From: Phorcus lineatus | Taxonomy: Eukaryota; Mollusca; Gastropoda; Trochida; Trochidae | Assembly: GCA_921293015.1 (NCBI GenBank) | Contig: OV121091.1 | Coordinates: 11,313,755 to 11,377,754, forward strand | Direction: 5' to 3' | DNA length: 64,000 bases | Shown: positions 38,901-53,900 of the stretch, one piece after another | Layout: each line of letters starts with the position of its first letter | How positions within the stretch are numbered: the first letter of the stretch is position 1 | Made by a program: the position numbers and the translations under genes | Notes under the pieces: generated by a model | The model's database searches: none | Told to the model about the DNA's origin: nothing | Seen by the model: only the letters and a program-made list of their open reading frames with translations

Positions 38901-41900
38901 ACAAGATTGCAAGTTAGGTTAATAAAGGGAGGCAAAGATATCACAGATGAAGAATATTATTTAATTATTTAATAGGGGGAAAAAAGAGAATAAAATGGTT
39001 TCTAAATAGTTGAGAATTTTCTCCAGTGTCAAATATTCTGAAAATGCAATTAGACGATTACATTCGATCTTGTCTACCTGTATTCATTGTTACTGATAAA
39101 AAAATTTTGCATTTCCTGAACTTCGTCTCTTCATTCATGTTCACGTAACTCGGCCTGTGTCTTTTTAATATCAAATAAACAAAAACATAACGAAAACAAC
39201 ATAAAAACAAAAAGGCAGCAACAAATTCTTTAAATGAGATATGAAATCATATGGATGAAAAAGTAAGTTATAAACATGAAAGAAATAATAATTCAAAAAC
39301 AGATTTAATATTATGAAAATGGTCCTATTCTATCTAGATATTTGAAAACAACTCACTTTTTGAGCTTTCTGGACACGACTGCTTGTTCGATTTTTTCTTG
39401 CTTTTGACTGCAAATCAAAAGAACACATTAGCTAATACTTGATTTTAAATTCCCACTTTCAGATCTTACATCTAATCTTAAGATAATTAAGGTTAATGAA
39501 TAACACTATTCAAGCTGCATGCAAACAATATCAAGACATACTTCATTTTAACTCAACCATTTTAGATAAGACATCTAACTGTGAGAATATTGTTTTATTT
39601 CAACATGGCTCAAGGCTGTTTTAAAATACACTCACCAAGAAAGGAGCTTTCTCTTCAGGTGTCAGCTTCTTCCACAGCTTGGCAATTTGTTTTGATCTCT
39701 CTGACCATTCTGGATACTCTGTTTTGAGGTTGGGATGATTTGTGTTAGCATAGAGCACTGCCGATATGGTAGCGTTGAGCCCAAGGGCCTCGTCACCGCC
39801 CCATTTGAGGAGATTGCGTCGACTTGACGGCTCCTGTTGATCATCATCCTGTCCTAGTGCCCAGGCTGGGTTTGGTCCTGCGTTGAAATTGGGGCTCACT
39901 TGTGGGGGGCTGCAAAAAGCGAAAATTGTACTTGATTGACTACTGACCACACTACACTCAATTTGAATGTAAAATCCTTGCCATTTCTGAGATCAGTACT
40001 TATGTAAATAACTTACAGTTCCTGAACTCAGGAACGTAGGAATACCTCAATATTACTTTATAAATGTGTCAAAAATGGTAAACAAAGAACAAGATTATTT
40101 TCTTATTCTCTAATCTTCAAAATCAAAGATCAGTATGTCAATTGTAACATACGGTGAACTTAATCTCATTAGATAAAACCACTTTTGTCGGTATCAAATA
40201 CTGTTTTGGACCTGCAACTTCAATGACATAAATATCTTGCAGCTATCAAAAACTTCATTCCCTGATTACACAAGGCAAGCTCTTACCCTGCTGCAAAAGG
40301 CGGACCCATGCCATATGTACCCATGCCAGGAACCTGTTGAGTCATGTTGGGGTCTTGCACGGGACCAGTAGGCGACTGAATGGGAGGTAGCACGAGGCTG
40401 GGTTCGTGTGGCATCTGTAGCGGCGGGGGCACCTGACTGGTGTTGATAAGGTGACTAGGACCAGGGAGGGGGATCGACGACTGAGGAGGACCAGCACCTG
40501 GACCCATCCCGACCTGTGGAGGCAGGTGCTGCAGGGGATGGCCAGGGATAGGCTGCTGGTTTACAGGAAACTGGCTGTCTGCTGAAATAATGTGGTGTAA
40601 GTGAATACCTTGAAAGACAGTTGGCAATATTAAAAAAAAAAAAGAATTTGTACTGGCAGAGTGAATGTCAATCTGAAAATATTTTAAGAATGTACAATAA
40701 AGACAAAAAGTATCAACAATATAGCAGTACTATCTCTCTTCATAGCATTTTAAAGCACCAATCCACAAGACAACAGGAATTGTAGTTTTGAATGATAACA
40801 ATCTTAGTTTTCAGATGCTAGAACTGAAGGGGGGAGGAGGACACACTTGTCATCAAGGTCAGTGAAGCAGTATTGTCTCACCTCCTGTAACAGGTCTTCC
40901 CTCCTGCATGATGCCCGAGAAGACGTCCTCCACTGATTTGGGATCTATCTGGGTCAGAGTTGGAACTACTACTGAAATACAACATCAAAACAGTTCACGC
41001 ACATACAATAAAAAAATTCAAATTAATGATTACAAACTGTTTATGAATGACACCACGTTATCCATCCAATCAAAATATCATTAGCTCATTCATACATTTC
41101 ATCAGCCAAATAAACAACAGTTCCTTGAATCAACAGTCTATAGCTCCTTTAACCCCAAAACAATGAACAAACAAATCAAGTGCACCCTATTAGAGTTTTA
41201 GACTTTTCAAGTGATGAATGGTTTGCCTGGGATGCATTAAAATATGCTTGCAAAAGTGAGCCTTTTAATGTCACAAATGAATTAATGAACAACACTGCAC
41301 TCTTTACAGAGAGCTGAACACACCATCAGTGAGCATGCTGTCCAGTTTATCGTCCAGCATGCTGTCCAAGTTATCCAGGGACTTCCTTGATGCGTCTCCA
41401 TCAACACCTGATTCAGACCCCGTCTCTATTGGTAGATCTGGAGGTGTAAATGAATACAATGATGACATAAATGACAACAAGAAGGACCTTAAATAAGTAT
41501 TAATAATTTTAGTTTGTGCGACAATTACATCATTCTCTCTGAATCTTGCTTCTCTAATATTACTTCGGATTTTATATGAAACCTACTTTCACATTCAACC
41601 TTCTGGAAGTATGTCACTTTAACTAGGGTATTTCAGCAATTACTGAGGTACATCTACTTCCTTATGCCTCAAAAATCATTTTCTCGTTCTGCAGCCACAG
41701 AAACGATGTGGACCCTGCATTAGTTTTCAATATGGTTCTTTCTGATGATGCATGAGTTTAAACATTCCCTCTTGTTAATTTGAAGAATACATTCCCTTCT
41801 TTTAATTACTGAGATTCGAATTTGAGATTTTACTTACTTTCTTCAGTTTCCAATATGTTCAGAATGTCTTCCTCATGTTGTAGATCACTCAGAGGTAGGA

Positions 41901-44900
41901 TGTCTTTCAAATCACCCTCAACTGAAATCAAACTCAAAATTATTACACTCAACATTTCACACAGAGCAAAGTTTTCCTCACCAAAGTAAAGTGTTTTTTT
42001 GGTGGCATTGCTTTCATGAGTATTTTTTCTAACAAATTAATGAAGAGCTATTCATGCAAATGTAGCACTACTGCTAGAACTACTCTGTTTTTTCTTAGTG
42101 ATAGAATAGATTGAGACAACTATACTTTATAGTCCAACAACATGAAACAGGTTAGCACACGAGGAGAGTATTAGAGTGTAGTACTTACAGAGAGGTAGAT
42201 CATCATCTGTGCCATGAGACGCGAGACTCTGGTTGCCGAGTTCATCCCTAAAGCTCTTGTTGAGGTCCTCTTTGTCAGAGGTCCCAGGAGTGGGGGAGTC
42301 GGGGCGAGACTTACTATCCTTCTCAGCATCAGACTCTCCCAGCAGGGTCTCCTTGCTGTCCTTACAAGTGTCAAGTAGAGGCCGGCCAAAAAATGCTTCC
42401 TGTGCAAAGAAGATGGAGAATGAAGAGTAAATTTAGCCAGTTTTCTTAGTATCTTAAACATATTTTCATATAGAAAAGTTTTCTTTTCTTTTCTTATTTT
42501 ACTTTCCATATTTCACAATTCATGCAAAAAGGTATTTACAACAATTCATGAAGTTTTAAACATTTTTAAAATTTAGTCATATATATTTCCAGAGTACGAT
42601 TTTAGACAGGATAAATTTGTTGTATACTTCAAAGACTTGTAAAACATTCATTGCAATAATCTGTCATATATGAATGTTTCACTGACCTGTAGATAGGCAG
42701 GAAAGTTCTCCTCTAGCTGACTCTTGGCCCTGGGTCGTCTCCTCTTCCTCACCTTCTCAAGGGGAAGGGGCATCCCATCCACCCCCAGACCAGGCCCCTC
42801 CATACCTAAGGAGCATCATATTAGGTTAAAACAAGGCTACGTAGAGAACAATGAATATGTAAAAGGTGTGGCACATCACAATACATGTATATCAGTTTTA
42901 CAGGATCAATCACTTCAGTTAGTCCCTGGCTCAAGTCAAGAAATTATCATACATAACTTAAAAAGAAGGCAGTCGTTAATTTTCAAGATGTTTTCAACAA
43001 GGACAAAAACCTAGTCAGGATGTTGCACCCTCACAGCTTAATGCTAATTCCTGCTTATATTTAGAAATTGATGATGAAATAGTTATTTGAACGAAGATAA
43101 TGGGTTAAAATAAAAAGGTAACTGAGGAGATTCTCAAATAACTCTTTACAATGCATTCTATTTCAAAAGAGAGCTGACAAGAGAGAAGCATATGTTGTAC
43201 AACTATCTGACGCCAAAATGAATGAGTGAGTGAGTTATTGTTTAACGCCGCTTGGCCAATATTTTAGCCATTAGCAGCATCCAAACTGAATGATCATTTT
43301 GGGGCAAGTTTACCTTCTCGTGATGGTCCTGCTCCATCTTCTGGCGTTATTTCTGTTGCTGATGGTTGTCTTTTCCAGGTGCGGGTCCGTTGACGGGGAA
43401 TAAAACCCCCAACACCTGAACAATTGCAAGAGTACATTTAGTTCTCAAGAAAAAGGTTCAATATGTAAATTCATAATAAACACTTTTTCATGATATGCTT
43501 TTGAAACAAGTTGATCGTCACTTCCTGCTTTTGAATGACCAGAATTGTTACCCATTTCAAAAGTAGGTCAGCTTTGTTTAGCACGGAATCTTTAACTTTT
43601 AAACTGCTGTCAACACTTTCTGAGTGCCAATGCTACAGGACTCAGATGTGTCTACTAAAGAGGGAATGAGCAGGAAGTCATCAGCTAAAGTTAGTCCTGG
43701 GAAATGCAGAAAAAGGGGAAGAGCATTGAAAACTCATAATGAAGTGGTAAATGAAGATATGTAATTACGGAATCAACGTAACATTCAGAGACATGGGGCC
43801 TACTGAACATGAACACCGGAACCAAGTGTTGAATGAAACTGCTTCACTGCACCTACCTAATCCTGTTTGTTTCCTCTGCCTTCTCTTCTTTACTTGCTCC
43901 TCGGATTCGCCTCCCTCTAACACAGCAGGAGCTACAGACAGGGGCGGCTCCATGCCTTCCATCGGTTCAGGGGTCTTCGACTCCTCTGGATCTATGGTTG
44001 TCAACAAAACTCAATGAAACTGCTGCATTCTTACTTTTACATGACCACACCAATGCTTGATATGAGAAGTTTGGCATGAGTACTGAAGTGATGAACCCAT
44101 ATCCTTTACTTCTGGGCCTAGATTTTCGATGCTCTCTTAGCGCTAAGATAGACGTAAGTCATTACTAATGTATGGCACTTATGACTATCTTAACACTAAG
44201 AGTGCTTCGAAAATCCAGGCCCTGATGTTGATGTGAAGATTAATAAGGACAATTCTTATGGATATGCGACTTCTTCATAGTGTGAAAGCAATGTTTCTAC
44301 ATAGATCCTAATGCAGTTGTCAAGTATGTCAAAACAAAGCTGCCAAAATTTAAAGAAGTTGCATATCAACTGTCTTAATTATAAATGTATATTTTTTCTA
44401 TCAAATTCAATGCTGGGCACTACTCATGGGTATTATTCTTAAGGGTTTAGGTAATGTCTAATTCTTTAAGGATTTGCAATGCCAAGCTGGCTAAAAAAGT
44501 GTCAAAAAATATTTTCTTGAACAGGTATGTAAGCCAAATAGATGTCAAAGATAAAAATAACAAAGTGGAAAAAAACCCAAAGAGACTATGAAAGTGATAA
44601 CCGTTTTCCCCAGTTAGCATTCAACTCAATGTTCACCTTTGTCCATAGTGTCGTCCCCTTCTATAGATGACATGGACAGCAGTCGGGCTACATTTGGGTG
44701 CTTGCTATGAGGATCAATTGCTTTGTCCAACTTTTTACCTATTCTACGCTGTCTTGTCTTCTTTGGCATAGACACAGTGAGACTCTGTATCTGTTGGATT
44801 CCTGAGGCTGAGAGGTACACACCGTCCATCAAGAACTGCTTTGGAACTTCTTCAAAAGAAATGAGAAATAACTAATGACTTAAAGAGCATGTTACAAAAT

Positions 44901-47900
44901 GTTACACTCATAAGTGACACAAGAAATTTATATTTTGTGCAAGTTTCCATCATGAGCAAATTTAAGTCTTGATGCATATTCTCATATTTTTTGTTATTCA
45001 GCCTACTCAAGGTGAACTTTATGGTCCTATCTTGAGGTTGCTACTTGACGCAGAAGAGGGCGCTGAACTCCAGACATGAATTTCCAGATTAGCCAGTGAT
45101 GGAGTCTGGTGTGAGTGAAGTCTTGTGAGGGATTTGTAGGCAGCAATGATACCCTTTCTTTATAACAACATTACATGCGCCTAAAGAAAATCTAAGACAT
45201 CATTTCATTTAGAGGTAAAAAAGTCTTTGTAGTATAAGAAGGAACAGTACCTGGCTCTTTAGGTAGAGGCAACATTGGAGGACTCAGGGGTTTCAGTTCC
45301 TTTTCTTCTGGAGGTGGGGGAGGAGGAGGAGGGGGAGGTACTGCAATAGAAGAAAAGATAATTGGAGTGAGTAATTGTTCAGTCTTTGTTCACTGTTAAT
45401 GTCTCAAATGAAAGATAACCTTAGTGTTAAGTTGCTTTGTTGCTTTGAGTGAGTGATTTGTTGTTCAATACCCCTTGGGTAATATCTCAGCATCCCTCAT
45501 AACATTGCTTATGAATAAAACTTGTCTATGGAGCGTTCTCACAAAATAGAAGTATGCCATAGAAATGGACACCAGCATAAACATGAAGATTGTTCACAAA
45601 AAACTCCTGTTGTTTTCTTTTAATGAAAGAAATTCGCATATATAAGATAGTTATTTTGATTGGTTGACTTCAAACTTACGAGGGCCTGGATGACCAGTCT
45701 TTGGTCGACAGTAGAGACAGTGATACCCATAATCTGCAGCCCGTTCTGCATCGTCTTCACACTTGATACCATCACAGAATGCATGCAGCCACCTGTTCAA
45801 CAATCATAGAACAATATTGAAAGTTTATAGATTCAGAATCACAACATCTTCATTACAAAATAATCTTTGATCTGCCACTGGCTACACATGCATTCTCTAG
45901 GACCGCAAGTAAAGGTACTTTCGTAGACTGACCTGTCACACTGAACACACTGTATGATGAGCTCCTCCTCTCTGTATCGGATGCGACACACCGGACACAT
46001 CTGCTTGCTGTAACACGGCCCGCACTGGTTATAGTTGTTCTGCCATGTGCAGCAGAACCCGGGCGATGTCGTTCCACAGTGCTGACAACACACACACCTG
46101 CAAACAAGCAAACTGCATTACAACTTTTTCACTATTACAAGTATACAACATTAGCCTTATAAGTGACCAGAAATAATTATCTTGTATGTTTTCACAATAA
46201 ACTTGATCAAAATACTGGAGGTAATAAGCCTAGGCTAGACTGTAGGCTGTCAGATGGGATTTTTCAAGTCTACATCAATTCTGACATAATAAATAGGTTT
46301 TAGCAGTACTGGATAGAGTAATTTGTAAAAGATAGACCATGCATGCTGGTGTCTTATCACATTGAGCTACACTTAATTCATTATGTAAAAAGCTTTTGTT
46401 TGTTAATACCAGAAAACAAAAATTTGGATTTTTATCCACAATAAATATTTGGGCTCCTTTCACAAGGTAAAGATTAAATAGTCAAATCAAAACTTCAAAT
46501 CTTATCTCTACTCATTAACTTAATATATACCAAGATCGGACTTATAGGTTAAATAAGTTATTTACTTATTAAACTCAGTTCATATCATACCATTTGCATT
46601 TCCATGTGCCTTTGGGCACATGCTCCAGTGGAGGATCTAGACAGTAGGTATGATAACTGATATCACAATCATCACATAAGAGTAGTCTCCCTTCATCCTT
46701 CGGGCTTCCGCAGCCTTCACACACAGTGCAGTCGAGACATCGCCATCCCTTCTGTAGTATAACCTTTGTTACCTGAAACACAGCAAAACCATGATTGTGA
46801 CATACAAACATAAACAATATTTGACGATTTTTCTCATGCAACTAATCTACAATAAGTGTTGACAAACAACTCCAAAATAACCCACTGGCAATTAAAAGAG
46901 TTAGTTCAAACATTAACGTAAAAGATATATATATGACATCCATACTGACCAGAAATTTTGAAATTATTCCACAAAATCATTGCCCCAGGCTAAATTTTTG
47001 CAAGTTTCAACAAGCAATGTACCATAAGCCATCTTAATTGACTACATGTGTGGAAATAATTTTAGCACCGAGGAATTCTTTTTCAAATTGTGCCATAATG
47101 CCAACTTCTCATTAACTTAAAACAATATAAGCCATAGATTGATGATACACACAACATGAAGACAATGCAACATACCTTCACATTAGCACAGTAAGGGTGG
47201 TAGCTCTGTCCACACTGAGTACAACTGATCAGTCTTCCTTCCTCGTCTTTACCAAATGCTCCACAACTCTTACAGATATCCTGAATAAAGCACATACAAT
47301 GATTTTAAAATGTGTGATTAGAAAATCATTAAGGGTTTATGACTTCAAAGTTTGTGAAAAGATGTAGTCAGTTATCATAATTGACATTTGGGTGTGATAT
47401 TAAATATGTATATTGCAAGAGATGTAAAAAAAAAATAATTAAGGACCATAAATTACTTCCAAAGTGGTAAGTGGTCAGAATATCATATTTCTGAGATCAA
47501 GGAATGATGTCTCAGCCATTCATAACGTACCGATAACAAAATAAAATCGTCAATATGAACTCAGAACAAGAAGTAAATATCATCTCACCTGATCAAGAAC
47601 ATAATGATCCTTCGAGCTTGTCAACACAATTGTGGCTGGGTGATCATCCCCACTGTCATCCTTCGAGGAATCGGTTTCCACTCGACTTACTCCCTATAAC
47701 AATTCAACTTTTAATATAGAAACCTGTACAATTGTAACAAATATTATCAATATCTCTTCATATCTAATCTGCCAATAAACTTTTATAAATCATAAGCAAT
47801 GTTTGATTCACAATCGACAAATACACTCCAATGTCTCTGATGAGACACAAATACCACTTAGGTTCAAACTTAACGTCATTTTGTATCAAAATTAGTCTAA

Positions 47901-50900
47901 GCTAACGAATGCATTAATTTTCTGTAGAATACCTATAAAAACAAATTTGAAATTCAACTTTGGCATAAAACTCATCCATATTTACCTGTCCTATTGATCC
48001 AAGTTGCCCAGTCTTAATTTTCACTTTGGGTCCACGCCTCTTTTCTCGTTTCTTTTCAGGTACTAGGGGCCTTGTCTGAAAACAAAATTATATACTGAAA
48101 TATTTTATTTCACAAATAGACAATCTAGAAAAGTCACAATGAGAACATTTTCATTCCCCTAAAACACATCTAATTCAAATAGATGTGATAAAGAGTGAGT
48201 AAATTGTTCTAGTATTGTTAGACATGCGTTTCACACCAAATCTTCTTTAAAAAAAAATTATATATATATATATTGCAATTCAACCCATGAATATTTTCTT
48301 TTGTAAAGGCTGATGTTTTACAAAAGGAAGTAGAAAATCCCTTATATCATGGCTGTTAACATATTTAAGACTTTCTCCCTGCAATAATACTAGCAGCTGT
48401 GATGTAAGTGAAATATCTTAAGAGCTGCGGTAAACCCAAAATCACCTCACCTTGAAATTGAAACTAAACTAATGCGCTCAAGAAGCAGTAATTGAAACAT
48501 ATCGATCAAAAATAGCAACAATGACAAAGGTGGGGGTACGTACCCTTGGTCTCCCTGCGCCAATCCTCTTCCGTCCTACGGGCAGTTTTCCTCTGTGACT
48601 CTCGAGCATCTCAGCTTTAGCTTGCATATAGGACGCCAGGCCAGAAGAACTCGTTAACTGGGATACAGGCTGCAACATACACAACATTGATTTACCAATT
48701 AGAAACTTGTGTTTTTGAATGTTGGTGTAAGAGACTTGTGTTTATGAATGTTGACCAAAATGGCTTTTGTTAAATTAAGCTGATAGGTGTACAACTTCTG
48801 ACATTTAAAGTAAATTGTGCTCTCAATCATTTGTTATTCCTGACATTCCACAGGGGGGTGAGACACTAACTATGTATACTCAGAAACCAAAAATGTTATC
48901 AGTAGAGCTTGTTTTTCTTCCTACCTTCTCAGATATACCAAGTTCCACGTCCATACTGGAACTCGAGTCTTCGTAATATAATGATTCCTGCGAACTTGCT
49001 GCTGTCAAGGAAGCCTCGTGCATATATGGATCGTCCTTCAGTCCATAATCAGTGTCTGGAAAAGATACAACACATATTGACAAATAAATGTTGAAATAGC
49101 ATACTAGTTCCAGCAAACCGCTAAATTTGAAGTTTTTCCCCTAAGCTTTTGACTGTTCACCTATAGATCAACTCAACAAACAACTTTCTGTAAAGATAAA
49201 GGAACAATACTGCAACAGACTTTTACATCTGCCAAACACTCACCAACAAGAATGAATTTGTTTACAACTCTTTGCAAAAAATGGGTTAAAAGGAGTATCT
49301 GCATTTGATGTGAAAGAATTTGAAATTCAAACAATGTTTCTTATTGCTGTAACAAACAAGGATCTACAGGCTATCTGAGTTATTGTTTTTTAAATGTTCA
49401 TTCTTGTGTTTGTAGGCTCAAAACATATGTTTTCAGTTCTTGGGACATACCTCTTGAGGGATATCCCTCCAAAGACTCCTCTGTTGTCAATGATGGTGGA
49501 ATACGCAAAGATTCTATGTCAGTCTGAAATTGACAAGAGTACCGAGCTGAAAACTTGCATTGGTCTGGTAATAGTTATATCTCTTGGAACTGGTTTAAAA
49601 AAAAAGTAAGCTGATGATAATATAACTTTTTAAAAACCATTCTGAGTGGTCATTTTACAGGGAAAAAATTCCTCACCTAAAAGGAATAATTTTGCAAACT
49701 GGCAAAAGGCCAGGGTTATACTGATATACTTCTACATGGGCAGATGTCAAGATGTAACATTAAATAATCAGCTACAAATATGAAAAGATACTCACATCAT
49801 CCTGTGAGCGGCACACAGTGCAGACATAATCAGTGTGACCTGTATCTTTTAATCTCGTCAGAAGTGATGAATCTATAGACGAATCACAATCACTATGGAC
49901 GTACCTGAAACCAACGTTGCATACATAAGAGATTCAGTGAGATTCAATACAAAAGTTACAACTCAAAATATTTCAAGGCGAAACATTGATGTAAAGCTCT
50001 GAATGAGAGTTAAAGACATAACGTGATATGCTGCTGATAACGTGATATTCCATTCTGCATTAACAAGGCTTCATTTTACACTATTTCATAAAGCTTTTCC
50101 TTGGTATAGCTTCTTTCATTAAGTGCCAGTGCAAAAATTTTAGAGTTACATTACAATATTTAGCATTACATGAAGCCCTCTTATGTTTAATTATTAAGCC
50201 GTGTTATGATCAGTTTCCAACCTTGGACAGCCCATTTCATAATCAACAAATTTTAAGGGATTTTGCAAACTGTTATTTCATCCTTAACTTTGAAAGAAAT
50301 ACTACTTATCCTGTCCTTCAAATTACCCCTCTTTAGATGGTGAAGGTGTCAAATCCCCCATGAGTGCACACCGAGTTGTATATAAATGTCTATAATATTC
50401 CCTGGAATTTAGGGCAGGGTGAGCACATTCTAAGGAACATAATTTTCCTAATACATAGCAATTGTCTCAAAGATTAATTTTTCTCGTGTCAGAATTTTTA
50501 CAGAAAAGACGTCGAATTTCACTTACTTTTTACAAGAATTGCACTGAACCATTTGTTTATTATCAAAATGCCTGTAAGCCTTGCCACAGAGGGGACAACA
50601 CAATCCCTTGTTTCTCTGCTGGTAACAACTATCGCACACAGAGTAGTTGAGATGCCAGCGTGAACTTGGACCGTTTCCTGGCGTCCGTGCTCCACAGTCT
50701 GTACACATTCGACAGTTCTGCAGAGACAAAATTCAGGAAATTAGTTACTCAGATTTTATCAAGAAGATAGAAAACATTCAATTTGCTCCTGTTATTGTTT
50801 TAGCAAAGTATCTGCAATGAAAATCTTTAGAGAAATAAGCTACTTGATTTATTAAGTACAGCAGCATAAATGCATGATGTTTATGAAACTGTTAATGAAA

Positions 50901-53900
50901 ATTATTACTTAGTCTTTTTGTTTGATTAAAGATAATGCATGAACATCAATCTTCTTAATCTCCTTTAGAGTTTTTAGAACTGAAATTTAACTGATTTCTT
51001 TATATTCAATCAAATATTTGCGTCTCAACAGAAATTTCACCGAACTTCAAACCTTCAAGTTAAATACCAAGAACCATAATTATTAGGTGAACGTACCTTG
51101 CACTTCCAACCATTTTTGGGAATGGTTGTCATGGCCGGTTTGAGACAGAAAGTGTGGTAGCCTTTATCACAGAGATCGCACACTAACATCTTGCAGTCAT
51201 CACCAGGATGCCTGTAAAATCAATACACACACTCAGCAATCTAATAGGGGTGCCGTGCAACTGGTGCATCTCACAACAATTTGCATTAAAAAAATAATCC
51301 ATCATTTGAACATTATCTTTTTCTGTACTCTGATGAACTTGACTTAACAAATAAGGACTAAATCACAAACCTGCAAGTTTGACAAATTTTACAGTTAGGA
51401 CACTGCCAGCCTGCTCGTACAGTGGGTTTAACTTCAACAGGCGGACACAGACAGTTGCCATGGTAATGATGGCCGCAGGTTGTACAGAAGAGCTGCTCAG
51501 CAACATTTCCTGTCGTGCCACACTGAACACAGAGAGAATCCCTACCGCCTGTGGGACAAGGTGAAAATCATTCAGAATGGTGGGAGTTCTGGGATAAAAC
51601 CCTACCAATGATAACTTGTCATTTCGTTGAGATGACTTACATTAAAGTAGCAAAGCTACTGAACCCATTTTACATTCTCTAGTACTGAACAGTCAACAGA
51701 AAAAAATTTAACCAAGACTTTCCGTTGCTGCCAGGTATATTTAATCTTACTTAGCATGCATAGTAAAGCACTGACACAAAGAAACAGCAAAATGACATAA
51801 GATTTCTATAACAAGGGAAGTAACTCCAACCTTGTGTTGTGTCACACATCAAAGAATCAAATGTCAACAACAGCAGGGCAATTTAAGGCTTTATGAAGGC
51901 CTAATTAGATAATTTTTAGACATTAATGGCTAAATGCTCAGGCTTTTGAGGGTTGTATGCATCGGGTAGAATCAACACAAAGAATTTAGACTCACTCAAA
52001 GTTTCTGCTTGATCAAGATGGTCATTACAAAGCAGAGATCGGGTTTTCATTTCCTGAAACAAGTAAACACATTCATAAATCATTCCTTTCTGGATCATTT
52101 GAAACTGAAACAATTAAGGAACATCACCTCAAACTATTTCCATTAATCAAACAGAAACATAATAAACTGTAAAACCCAAATCAGCTCAAAATCTATGGGG
52201 GTAAGATTTCCATGACTTGCTGGAACAAGTTCATGTCTTTCACAATGAGAATGTTTTTAAACTTCAATGCCCATTTATAGACAGTAGAGAACAACCCTGT
52301 GAGCACTTGTGAAGCAGCAAAAAATAAGAGTACGAAAATTCTTCAAGAACTCAATCAACTTACCTGAAAGCAGCCTCCTGCAGAAGCACAGGGGAAGTGA
52401 AATCGCTTCTGGCAACGTGGACCCCGACAACTGATCGTAGCGCCGTACCGTCGGCAGTATGAGCATTTCTGAACGAGAAAAGCATCATTATGGAGTTAAA
52501 ATTGACTCATTAACAAATGCTTTATCTGATTAACCTACCAGTTATTAACATTAGCCATTAGCCCAAAATAAAAATATATCACTTTGTTATCTGCATTAGC
52601 ACAACTTCTAAACTTTTCCGGGACAAATTACTTGCAGTTTCAAAAACACAGCAATGCCCTCACTCTGATGACCGACGACTTGAAAGGTGACAAACCTGAG
52701 ATAGACCTGTAATTACAGCCCGATCAACAAACTGCAGATGATCCTCTGTGGGTGACACACCCTCTGACCAAATCGCACAACAGTCGTGAGCCCACACATG
52801 ACCTGTGATATAAAGAGGAGTAAATAAAGAGTCAGGAAACAATTGTATATTATGGGTGAGTGAGTAAGTTCTTTAGCACTTCCTTGACATTATTTTAGGC
52901 CTGTCATGGTGTGTGGATAAAGTTTGAAGTATGCTACTTCCAAACAGTAACTTCTCCATTGAAAACCATTTACATTGCTTCATGTAAGTGAACACAAAGT
53001 GAAGTGCAAAAGCTTTATCATGCAGTTAATCATTCACTATTGGCAGTTAGGCAAATGAACTTCTCTGTGGTTTTTTTGTGAATACAAGATTTCTGTATGT
53101 AAATTTGACAAATGGATGAACCATGACATCAAACACCAAAGCCATATGAGTTCTTAACAAATGAGAGCCAAAACTATCAATTAAAATTCCAAAACAGGAA
53201 ATCCATCGAAGTAGTGAAATAATTCGACGAAACTCACGACACAAGCAACCTGATGTTTCAAACACAAGAGGACTTATTGATTCCACTCACCTGAAGCTTC
53301 AAAAACATGTGTGATCTCCACATCTTCGGCAAAGCCAACTTGACTGAGCTCGTCACTTGTCTGACTGATTAGACCTTCTTCTTCCAGGGACGACTGACGG
53401 GGAGAGCGACTTCTCTCTCTATGAATAAAACGAACTTTACATATACTTATATGATACACACAGTGATTCAAACCTTAGTGTCATAGGTACCATCTTGAAG
53501 ACAACTCAGATGCAATAAATGAAGTATTGTCAAGGGTGTTTACAAGTGCTCTTACTACATATGTATGAATATCATGGCAATCAAACCGGTATCTTTTATT
53601 TTATCAACAAGTTTTTTATAATTGTTTGAGCTGCATTAAGAAGTTGTAAAACTAAGGATTGACAAGATTTATGGATGATCAAATTCTTTATGGTTTTGAG
53701 ACAGACATTATGGCATAGGTTCTTATATCATTATCAAACAAAAATCTTGTCGTTCTTAAGATTTTTCTACTAATTCGAGTTAAATCAGCTGTCTGGAGAG
53801 AAAAAAACTCAACCAGATACTTTGTGGCATAAACCTTGCTTTACTAGAGTATGACCGTGATTAGACACTGAGCATACTTAATCTAGTTTTTCTTGAAATG

